Of a DNA stretch of 40,800 nt, positions 34,605 to 40,800 are shown in pieces (the stretch's first letter is position 1; every line of letters starts with the position of its first letter). Below the pieces are notes generated by a model. That model made no database searches and was not told the origin of the DNA. It was given only the letters and a program-made list of their open reading frames with translations. The DNA comes from Erysipelotrichaceae bacterium. GTDB taxonomy: Bacteria; Bacillota_I; Bacilli_A; Erysipelotrichales; Erysipelotrichaceae. The DNA lies in the NCBI GenBank assembly GCA_031272515.1, contig JAISTR010000023.1, positions 1 through 40,800 of the forward strand, in the 5' to 3' direction. A program made the position numbers and the translations under genes.

Positions 34605-34825
34605 CCTGCACTCTGTGCATGGGAAAAGGAAAACGGTAAAGCTCCCATTTCTTTGTCCTTAACGAACATCGTGTTGGTGAACTTCAGGCAGGCTCTCTTA
34701 ACGGGACTTCGTCTTCAAAATCAAGAAACTAAGAGCAGAACCAGAATTACAAAAGCGTCCGGGTTCATGATAGTGTACCTGCCCCTGCCCACCAGACAAT
34801 CATGATTCGTGTCTTAACTTCCACC
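34605..34825. repeat. duplicated toxin-antitoxin-like unit, copy 2
   Basis: Second copy of the ~220-bp unit at 33198-33420. The hairpin near its left end has changed sequence but is preserved: ATGGGA (34619-34624) with TCCCAT (34643-34648). Coding content is damaged (see the pseudogene at 34698-34768). Confidence 0.8.
34698..34768 (-). pseudogene. frameshifted copy of the small hydrophobic peptide gene
   Basis: From ATG 34768 the minus strand reads MNPDAFVILVLLLVS and stops at 34721. Compared with copy 1, one T of a T-run is missing; restoring it gives MNPDAFVILVLLLVFLIL and then KTKSR with the same stop codon (34698). The upstream start of copy 1 (ATG 33405) is ACG here and its GGAGG has become GGAAG. 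Confidence 0.7.
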
Positions 34826-34872
34826 AAATTGAAGAGATGTAGAGCGTTTCCGTTATTCTTTACAGGAATAAT

Positions 34873-34901
34873 AAAAGGCAACGGTTGACCCGTTGCCTTT
34901 T
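34873..34901 (-). terminator. terminator of the BMP-type ABC operon
   Basis: A perfect 12-bp stem AAAAGGCAACGG/CCGTTGCCTTTT with a 5-nt loop, ending in a T-rich stretch on the minus strand, 3 bp after the last permease gene. Confidence 0.88.
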
Positions 34902-34903
34902 GT

Positions 34904-35824
34904 TCACTTGTTCTTTCTTGCTTTCTGGTAATTTCTTACCGACAGGATAATCAGACCGATCATAACGCAGAGATAGGGAATCGTGTTAATCAGTTCTGAC
35001 GGCAATTGCATCAGCGCCAGATTATTGACGATACCCTGGGCAATCGCAAATACGAAGGTTGCCAGGATAACAATCAGGAAATTGCCCTGTCCTACCGCAT
35101 TGGCGGCAATCCCGATCCAGCCTCTGGAAGCTGTCATGTTATTGGAGAAGATTGGCATGTAACCCATGGAGAGATAAGCTCCGCCCAAGGCTGCCAGAAT
35201 CCCGGAGAGGATAATGGAAATCAGGCGGACCTTGTTAACTTTGATGCCAACAGACAATGCTGCATCCGCATCCAGCCCGCAGGCCTTCATGTGCATGCCA
35301 AACGGGGTCTTATAGACCAGGATATAGACAAAGATTGCCAGGGCAATGCAGACATAGGTCAAGAAGTAGTGGCCGGAGATAATCTGCCCCAGAATCGGAA
35401 TATCCTTGATAATCGGAATGTTGATGGTGGGAAGCACCTTGGAGGGCAGGCTGGCACTGGTGCCTTTGGAGCCGGTCCAGATCAACAAGAGCCAAATCGA
35501 TATATCCGAAGCGAAGAGATTCAGGGCGATGCCGCTCATGGCGGCATCCGCTTTCATCTTCATTGTGAAGAAGGCCAGGATTAATGAGCAGACAGTTCCG
35601 ATGACAATCACGCCCAATAAGCCGATCCAGGCACTGTGGCTCAAAGCGCTGAAGTAAACCCCGAACAGGGCACCGAAGATCATGATTCCTTCCACGGCGA
35701 TGTTTAAGATTCCCGACAGCGAAGCCACATAGGCAGACATCGAGGCAAAGAGCAGGGGAATGCCAACCCGGATGACGATAAACAGGAAGGAAGCAGAGAA
35801 GAAAGAGGCAATGATATTATTCAT
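34904..35824 (-). CDS. nucleoside-type ABC transporter permease (NupQ/YufQ-like)
   Basis: A 306-residue membrane subunit of the BPD_transp_2 type. LLFASMSAYVASLSGILNIAVEGIMIFGALFGVY is the family's hallmark start, and MKMKADAAMSGIALNLFASDISIWLL, FGMHMKACGLDADAALSVGIKVNKVRLI (the cytoplasmic coupling loop) and GRGWIGIAANAVGQ-like ASRGWIGIAANAVGQ follow in order. Together with the other permease it forms the channel for a substrate delivered by the BMP lipoprotein. It overlaps the preceding permease gene by 8 bp; ATG 35824 follows GGAGGAACAGGAAC. Last gene of the operon. Confidence 0.92.
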   Translation of the reverse strand: MNNIIASFFSASFLFIVIRVGIPLLFASMSAYVASLSGILNIAVEGIMIFGALFGVYFSALSHSAWIGLLGVIVIGTVCSLILAFFTMKMKADAAMSGIALNLFASDISIWLLLIWTGSKGTSASLPSKVLPTINIPIIKDIPILGQIISGHYFLTYVCIALAIFVYILVYKTPFGMHMKACGLDADAALSVGIKVNKVRLISIILSGILAALGGAYLSMGYMPIFSNNMTASRGWIGIAANAVGQGNFLIVILATFVFAIAQGIVNNLALMQLPSELINTIPYLCVMIGLIILSVRNYQKARKNK

Positions 35825-36914
35825 GTTCCTGTTCCTCCTTCAATAACTGTTTCTCCCGCCATTTTCTAAGGAAGTACTGGGAAGAAATCATCAAGGTCAA
35901 GATGACCTCCACAATCGATATCAGCTTGATGTCTATAACCGGGGACATATTGGCCAAAAGCTGCGCCGAAGCCCGCAGATAGCTGATGCCAAAGGCAGCA
36001 CCCAAGACTCCCAGAGGATGGTTTTTGCCCAGCATCGCCATCAGCGCCCCGGTAAAGCCCAGTCCTGGCAAAGTCGCCCAGGTAAAGCTGTTATAGACCC
36101 CCAGCAGTTCCACTGCGGAGCCCATGCCTCCCAGAAAACCGGCGATTAAGTGCACCACCATAAACAGTGAGAAAGCACTCATGCCGGAGTATTTCGCAAA
36201 TCTCGAGTTCAAGCCGGTCATACGGATGGTGTAGCCCAGCTTGGTATGAAACAGAAGAATATAGACCAGAACCACCATGACTGCCATGATGACAATCCCG
36301 ACATGGACCTGGGTCTTGGGGATGATGACCGGCAACTTCGCGCTGGCCTCAAAGGGAGCGCTGGACTGTCCGGTGACACCCTGCTTCGCCAAGAAATTCT
36401 TGATGATCCAGAAACCGATGCCAAACAGAATCGAGTTTAACATCAGCGAGATGACCATCTCATTGGCCCCGTACTTGGCTTTGAGAAAGCCGGGTATTAA
36501 AGCAATGATGGAGCCGACAATGGCAGCGGTCAAAATGCAGAGAACCGGGTCAATCACCCCGTTTCCAGTCAGGATACTGGGATTGACCGCAATTGCGGTC
36601 GCGGCTACGCCGCTGATGTAGAAGACCCCTTCGGTGCTGAGGTTGAATAATCCGGTACGGAAGTACAGCAGGGTCGCCAAACCGGCAAAGGTCAGCGGCA
36701 CCATCTTGACCAGCACATAGCCGAAGTTGAACCGGGACTTCAGGGGATAGGTCAAAAGATCAACAAAGTCCTTCACCGGGGTCTTGGAGACCAGCGCCAG
36801 CACCACAAAGGTAATCGCCAAAGCGGTGAAGATGGAAGTAATAATCTGCAAGGCAGTAAAGGGTTTTTCCTTGGTTAAAAGGAATTGTTTTTTCTTTACG
36901 GGTTTCGCTGTCAT
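35817..36914 (-). CDS. nucleoside-type ABC transporter permease (NupP/YufP-like)
   Basis: A 365-residue membrane subunit with eight or more hydrophobic segments. VKMVPLTFAGLATLLYFRTGLFNLSTEGVFYISGVAATAIAV, IPGFLKAKYGANEMVISLMLNSILF and GYTIRMTGLNSRFAKYSGM (coupling loop) are the conserved blocks. The N-terminal 25 residues are basic and cytoplasmic. It overlaps the ATPase gene by 4 bp and the second permease by 8 bp, indicating strict co-translation. ATG 36914 follows AGGAGGGCAGCCCA. Confidence 0.92.
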   Translation of the reverse strand: MTAKPVKKKQFLLTKEKPFTALQIITSIFTALAITFVVLALVSKTPVKDFVDLLTYPLKSRFNFGYVLVKMVPLTFAGLATLLYFRTGLFNLSTEGVFYISGVAATAIAVNPSILTGNGVIDPVLCILTAAIVGSIIALIPGFLKAKYGANEMVISLMLNSILFGIGFWIIKNFLAKQGVTGQSSAPFEASAKLPVIIPKTQVHVGIVIMAVMVVLVYILLFHTKLGYTIRMTGLNSRFAKYSGMSAFSLFMVVHLIAGFLGGMGSAVELLGVYNSFTWATLPGLGFTGALMAMLGKNHPLGVLGAAFGISYLRASAQLLANMSPVIDIKLISIVEVILTLMISSQYFLRKWREKQLLKEEQEHE

Positions 36915-38464
36915 TGGGCTGCCCTCCTGATTTCTTCTTCACTTTGGTGCTCGATCCCCAGCATGTAGTAGCCCAGCTGGTTTTCACTCACGCCCTTTAA
37001 GGAGTCAAAGTAAGCGACGATCTCGCCGTCATACATGACGACCAGACGGTCGGAGAGCGCCATGACCTCAGTGAGGTCGGCACTGACCAAAAGGATTCCC
37101 GCGCCTTGGTTGCGCATCTCAATCAATTGGTGATGGATGTATTCGGCACTGCCGATATCGATCCCCCTGGTGGGCTGTTCCGCCACCATCAGTTTCGGTT
37201 TGGTGTTCCACTCCCTGGCTACCACCACCTTCTGGATATTCCCTCCGGATAAAGAGCTCAGCTTTTCCTTCTGGGAGCTGACCTTGATGGAGAAGTTCTC
37301 AATCAGATTTCCGGTTTCCTTCACAATTGCCTTGTTCTTCAGAAACACCTTGCCGGAGAGTTCCGGGGTGTTATAGACCGTGGAGATCAGGTTGTCACTG
37401 ACACTGGCTGCCTGGGCAACGCCATCCGCCATCCGGTCTTCCGGGATGTAGGACATTCCGGCTTGTCTGCGCTGGTGGATGGTGTTGTGCTCAATGGCTT
37501 CGCCATTGAGCAGAATCCTGCCCTGCTGGAAGTGTTCCAGGCCGGTCAGAATCTTGATCAGTTCCTCCTGGCCATTGCCCTGTACTCCGGCAATGCCCAG
37601 GATCTCGCCGCTGCGTATGGTGATATTGAGGTTTTTGACCTTCTCAATGCCATGGGCTTTGCAAGAGAAATCCTCCAGTTTGAAGATGACCTGCGGGTCC
37701 TTTACCTTCTTTTTGTAGGACTCATAGGAAGTCTCAATCTTTCTGCCCACAATCAGCTCCGTGAGCTGGTCCATGGTAATGTCCTTGTTTAGGAAGGTCC
37801 CTTTGGTTTCCCCATCCCGGATGACGGTAATCCGGTCAGAGATGGATTTGACTTCATTGAGTTTATGCGAGATAAAGACAATCGTATGCCCCATCTCTTT
37901 GAAGATCTTCAGCTGTTCGAACAATTGTTCGGTCTCCTGCGGAGTCAGCACTGCCGTCGGTTCATCGAGTATGATTACTTCTGCATCCCGGTAGAGGGTC
38001 TTCAAGATCTCCACCTTCTGCTTTGCGCTGACCGACAGGTCCGCGACTTTACTGGTGACATCGATATCAAAGTGGTACTGTTTCGCCAGTTCCCCGGTCT
38101 TCTGCACCACTGCTTTCTTGTCAATAAACAACCCCTTCTTTGGCTCCGCACCCAGGGTAATGTTTTGGGCTACGGTAAATGACGGTATCAGCATGAAGTG
38201 CTGATGGACCATGCCGATGCCGTTTTCGATTGCGTCCATCGAGGACGCAAACGAAACCTCCCTGCCCTTGTAGATAATCTTGCCTTCCGTTTGTTTCTCG
38301 ATGGCAAAGATAATCTTCATCAGGGTGCTCTTGCCGGCACCATTCTCGCCCACCACTGAATGAATTTCCCCTTTTTCAAATTCAATGTTGATGTTCTTGT
38401 TGGCGAGGGTCCCGTTGGGGTAGATTTTTGTGATGTTCTCTAAGGTCAGTATCGCTTCACTCAT
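36911..38464 (-). CDS. nucleoside-type ABC transporter ATPase, two NBDs (NupO/YufO-like)
   Basis: A 517-residue fused double ATPase. First domain: Walker A GENGAGKSTLMK near 39-50, signature-like LSVSAKQKVEIL, Walker B VIILDEPTAVLTP, H-loop FISHK. Second domain (from about 260): a degenerate Walker A GVQGNGQEELI, signature LSGGNIQKVVVARE and EQPTRGID. This asymmetry is normal for the sugar/nucleoside importer class. ATG 38464 follows AAGGAAGAGGAGAG. It is 59 bp downstream of the binding-protein gene, with a stem-loop between, and overlaps the permease by 4 bp. Confidence 0.94.
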   Translation of the reverse strand: MSEAILTLENITKIYPNGTLANKNINIEFEKGEIHSVVGENGAGKSTLMKIIFAIEKQTEGKIIYKGREVSFASSMDAIENGIGMVHQHFMLIPSFTVAQNITLGAEPKKGLFIDKKAVVQKTGELAKQYHFDIDVTSKVADLSVSAKQKVEILKTLYRDAEVIILDEPTAVLTPQETEQLFEQLKIFKEMGHTIVFISHKLNEVKSISDRITVIRDGETKGTFLNKDITMDQLTELIVGRKIETSYESYKKKVKDPQVIFKLEDFSCKAHGIEKVKNLNITIRSGEILGIAGVQGNGQEELIKILTGLEHFQQGRILLNGEAIEHNTIHQRRQAGMSYIPEDRMADGVAQAASVSDNLISTVYNTPELSGKVFLKNKAIVKETGNLIENFSIKVSSQKEKLSSLSGGNIQKVVVAREWNTKPKLMVAEQPTRGIDIGSAEYIHHQLIEMRNQGAGILLVSADLTEVMALSDRLVVMYDGEIVAYFDSLKGVSENQLGYYMLGIEHQSEEEIRRAAQ

Positions 38465-38482
38465 CTCTCCTCTTCCTTTCTC

Positions 38483-38512
38483 AAAGGATGCTTCCTTGCG
38501 GAAGCATCCTTT
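38483..38512 (-). other. intra-operon stem-loop after the binding-protein gene
   Basis: A perfect 13-bp stem AAAGGATGCTTCC/GGAAGCATCCTTT with a 4-nt loop. On the operon strand it is followed by GAGAAAGG rather than T, so it fits a partial terminator or 3'-end stabiliser that raises binding-protein levels over the ATPase. Confidence 0.65.
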
Positions 38513-38523
38513 GGGGTTTTGTG

Positions 38524-39615
38524 TTAGTCGCTGACTTCCGCAAGCAGTTCTTCGTAGACGCCCGGGGTTACCAGTTCATCCACGACACTGACTTCGCCAG
38601 TCAGGATCTTGGAGGTGTATTCCTCCACCAAAGCCAGCTCTTCTTCAGTCATGTTGGCTTTGTAGTAATCATTTTCTGCCAATCCGACAGCGCCGTCCTT
38701 ATAGGTCAAGAACTCTTGGGTTCCATAAGGAGCAGTGCCTTCCATGATGGCGGTAACGCCAGCCAGGATGGCCTTGTCGCAGTTCTTCATGCCAGAGGTC
38801 AAAATCGTGGCTTGCAACTCCGGTTGTCCGGCCATGGTGACATATTGGTCGGTGTCAACGCCGATGGCCCATACGCCCGGGTTTTCCGCGGCAGCCGCGA
38901 ATACGCCGTTACCGGCTCCGCCGGCAACGCCCCAGATCACATCCGCGCCTTGCGCGATCATGTTCAGGGAGATTTCCTTGGCTTTGTTGGCATCAGAGAA
39001 GTCGCCAACAAAAGAAGACAGAACCTTGATATCCGGATTGACCGCCATGGCTCCTTGGAAGTAGCCGGCGATGAATTGACGGATGCCGTTCAAATCCATT
39101 CCGCCCACAGCGCCGATGACGCCGCTCTTGGATTTAATCGCAGCCACCACACCGGTCAGATAGCCCAGCTCATTGCAGGCATAGGAGACGGCATAGACAT
39201 TGGGCAGGCTGTTGGCTTCTGCATCCGAGTAGTCAAAGTTCAGGTATTTGATATCCGGATAGTCTTTGGCTACTGCCAGCATCGCCGCTTCGTATTCGAA
39301 GTTTCCGGAGATGATGATGTCGTAGCCGGCTTCCGCGGCTTGACGGTTGGCGGTTTCCCAACCGGCAGCATCGGTGCCCATTTCAATCAGTTTTACTTCG
39401 ACGGCATCGCCATACTTTTCCTTCAGCAGGGATAAGCCCTGGTAGGTAACGTCAAAGTAGGATTGGTCGCCGATGTAAGGCAATAACAATGCGATTTTGG
39501 TGACGTCGGAATCGCCGCCGTCGGTGGTTCCACTGGTGGAACCGCTCTTGTTGTCGCAGGCGACTAAGGATAGCGCCAAGACTAAAACAAGCAGCAAAGA
39601 AAGTACTTTTTTCAT
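38524..39615 (-). CDS. BMP family substrate-binding lipoprotein
   Basis: A 363-residue lipoprotein, the solute-binding component of the importer. The leader ends LVAC with lipidated Cys at 20, followed by a Ser/Gly/Thr linker. The mature part has the PnrA/Med (BMP) pattern: KIALLLPYIGDQSYFDVTYQGLSLLKEKYG, DIIISGNFEYEAAMLAVAKDYPDIKYLNFDY, NELGYLTGVVAAIKSKSGVIGAVGGMDL, IAQGADVIWGVAGGAGNGVFAAAAE and IGVDTDQY. Relatives bind purine nucleosides; some bind other small molecules. ATG 39615 follows AGGAGGACAA; the longer frame to 39720 runs through the leader RNA and lacks a signal sequence. First gene of the four-gene unit. Confidence 0.92.
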   Translation of the reverse strand: MKKVLSLLLVLVLALSLVACDNKSGSTSGTTDGGDSDVTKIALLLPYIGDQSYFDVTYQGLSLLKEKYGDAVEVKLIEMGTDAAGWETANRQAAEAGYDIIISGNFEYEAAMLAVAKDYPDIKYLNFDYSDAEANSLPNVYAVSYACNELGYLTGVVAAIKSKSGVIGAVGGMDLNGIRQFIAGYFQGAMAVNPDIKVLSSFVGDFSDANKAKEISLNMIAQGADVIWGVAGGAGNGVFAAAAENPGVWAIGVDTDQYVTMAGQPELQATILTSGMKNCDKAILAGVTAIMEGTAPYGTQEFLTYKDGAVGLAENDYYKANMTEEELALVEEYTSKILTGEVSVVDELVTPGVYEELLAEVSD

Positions 39616-39687
39616 TTGTCCTCCTGTACAATATTGCAAAGCAGCAAAGTGCTTGGCAACCATAATGAATATAAGCCTAAAATAAAA

Positions 39688-39749
39688 CACGCATTCAGGG
39701 TGACAGAAACCCCTTGGCATAGCAAGTGTGTCTGTGTTTGAGATGCGTG
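39688..39749 (-). promoter_or_regulatory. structured leader of the BMP operon, possible regulatory RNA
   Basis: CACGCAT (39688-39694) pairs with ATGCGTG (39743-39749), enclosing ACAGA/TCTGT and CTTG/CAAG pairings separated by internal loops, about 14 nt after the expected transcription start and about 70 nt before the start codon. This is the position of a riboswitch or attenuator, but the sequence does not fit the purine riboswitch core, and I cannot classify it. Confidence 0.45.
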
Positions 39750-39769
39750 CTGATTCTGCATATGGTTAT

Positions 39770-39798
39770 ATTAAAACATTTTCAGGACTTGAGTGCAA
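39770..39798 (-). promoter_or_regulatory. promoter of the BMP-ABC operon
   Basis: On the minus strand TTGCAC (39793-39798), 17-bp spacer, extended -10 TGTTTTAAT (TTTAAT at 39770-39775). The start would be near 39763, giving a leader of about 148 nt. The DNA from here to 39986 is AT-rich and holds nothing else I can support. Confidence 0.55.
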
Positions 39799-39986
39799 TT
39801 GTTTTTGAATTTGAATGTGTGAAAAATGTGCTGAAGCGGTGAAAAACAGTGAAAACCAAAAATTGGTAAATGGGGATACTGTCCAAAAGTACTTACCTGT
39901 ATTTTGGTGTTTGCTATAGCGTTTTATCAATTTGTTTTTTCCAAAAGCAATCAAGTCAAAGCTTAGCATTTTATTGTCTTTATTAT

Positions 39987-40787
39987 TCATTCCTGAATCT
40001 CACAATAACCGTTTCGTTCAGTATAGTTAGTGATTATCTCTGAATAAGTGACGGTCTCATAAGCTTTCCCACTTTCATTTAATGGAGATAAAGAAATATC
40101 AGATGTGTTCGCTTTTAAAACAATATGGAGCACATATCCATCTATCGCAACATCAATGTTAGAAATATTATTCTCTTTTACTAAATAGTCTATTAATGCT
40201 TGTTTTTTCTCATCAAAATTGCTTCCATTTATCCCATATATATATGCGGGATATGTAACATCGAAGACGATTGAAGTTATCGGCATTTCTCCAATATATG
40301 TATATTTATTTATTGCGTCCGGATAATCTAAAACACAAATTAATGTATCATCATTTCTTTCACAGTCAACCCCGCGTTTTTCCGCAAACCAAGTCTCTAA
40401 ATCATCCCAATTCGAGTTTGGAGAAACAAGAAGTGAGTTGAATTCATCACTCATGGATGAGAAATCAATTTCAGTTACAGCTCCTGAATACAGCAAATGC
40501 AGTTCCCCGGTTTCAAGATAGATGTCAAAATTTGAACCTGGGAATTGATTAGATAAAGCATCTGTCAAAGATTGTTTATTCGCTTCAAAATTGTTTTCAT
40601 CAATACCATAAGTGAAGGCTTTTTCTATAACTTCAAACTTAATTGTTTGAATAGGGGATTCACCATAAAATTCAAATTGAGCCATTCCAAAAGTATCCAG
40701 AAAACAAGTCATGCTTTTTTGCGGTTTTGCTTTACACCCGCTTAGTAGAATCAACGCAAGCAGAAACAAAATGACAGTCTTTTTCAT
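39987..40787 (-). CDS. two-domain YehR/DUF1307-like lipoprotein
   Basis: A 266-residue lipoprotein with leader ending LSGC (C18). It holds two tandem copies of the small-lipoprotein domain. The first runs from MTCFLDTFGMAQFEFYGESPI through TYGIDENNFEANKQSLTDAL to GVDC; the second from LICVLDYPDAINKYTYIGEMPI through IYGINGSNFDEKKQALIDYL to GYC. Each copy thus has the first-strand Cys, the Y-x-GE-x-PI box and a closing Cys. The gene is clearly richer in A and T than the surrounding DNA, which suggests a different origin or slower amelioration. ATG 40787 follows AGAGGAAAACAC. It lies upstream of the BMP operon on the same strand but separated by about 220 bp and that operon's promoter. Confidence 0.8.
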   Translation of the reverse strand: MKKTVILFLLALILLSGCKAKPQKSMTCFLDTFGMAQFEFYGESPIQTIKFEVIEKAFTYGIDENNFEANKQSLTDALSNQFPGSNFDIYLETGELHLLYSGAVTEIDFSSMSDEFNSLLVSPNSNWDDLETWFAEKRGVDCERNDDTLICVLDYPDAINKYTYIGEMPITSIVFDVTYPAYIYGINGSNFDEKKQALIDYLVKENNISNIDVAIDGYVLHIVLKANTSDISLSPLNESGKAYETVTYSEIITNYTERNGYCEIQE

Positions 40788-40800
40788 GTGTTTTCCTCTT

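Noticed and set aside
34584-34805. A 73-residue rightward protein gene over the second toxin-like unit
   Set aside because: Not conserved in the first copy and starts inside the -10 region; composition is not protein-like.
39616-39763. A purine riboswitch ahead of the BMP operon
   Set aside because: The leader has a closing stem and position like one, but lacks the conserved core joining segments and the two loop sequences.
39766-39990. A 74-residue leftward gene starting in the stop codon of the AT-rich lipoprotein
   Set aside because: No ribosome site, no recognisable motif, and it runs into the promoter of the BMP operon; it looks like chance in AT-rich DNA.

Overview
The window looks like chromosomal DNA of a low-to-moderate GC Firmicute. 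The order pcrA-ligA-gatC-gatA-gatB, the many SpII lipoproteins with short MKK leaders, AGGAGG-type ribosome sites, gatA's TGDSVRKPA loop and the YufO/NupO-type nucleoside importer all fit Erysipelotrichia (Erysipelotrichaceae-like). This placement is inferred from gene order and protein character, not from a marker search. No rRNA, tRNA or CRISPR array was seen.

Layout. 1-2.3 kb: a wrecked DUF4143-type AAA ATPase, cut at its C-terminus by a hairpin resembling an IS200/IS605 end, then an intact relative. 2.4-4.5 kb: rlmCD-type rRNA methyltransferase behind an unknown one-TM protein with its own promoter. 4.5-11.9 kb: the leftward pcrA-ligA-gatCAB housekeeping block. 12-16.2 kb: a membrane protein, a small unknown protein, a GHL10-type glycosidase lipoprotein coupled to mnmG. 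16.2-16.7 kb: remains of a nucleotidyltransferase and a metallophosphoesterase, both with internal deletions. 16.8-18.1 kb: a third DUF4143 ATPase behind a striking palindromic operator-like array. 18.2-19.9 kb: two convergent lipoproteins. 20-23.5 kb: a GntR(YtrA)-ABC-permease operon. 23.6-25.5 kb: metG. 25.6-27.6 kb: four small lipoproteins of one family. 27.7-31.6 kb: sulfatase, YjjI-type glycyl radical enzyme, and a nitroreductase with a near-perfect Rex box. 31.6-33.1 kb: SUFU-domain protein and a class-A-like serine hydrolase. 33.1-34.9 kb: a DUF554 membrane protein flanked by two copies of a ~220-bp unit that looks like a type I toxin-antitoxin module. 34.9-39.8 kb: a BMP-family nucleoside-type ABC importer with a structured leader. 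40-40.8 kb: an AT-rich two-domain lipoprotein.

The most unusual content is (i) the duplicated toxin/antisense-RNA-like module at 33.15-33.42 and 34.56-34.83 kb, one copy apparently intact and one with a lost start codon and a 1-nt frameshift, both with a matching extended -10 promoter on the opposite strand; and (ii) an expanded family of small YehR/DUF1307-like lipoproteins, seven genes with eight domains in 22 kb, including a fusion and an internal duplication. All family assignments come from reading motifs by eye; no database search was run.
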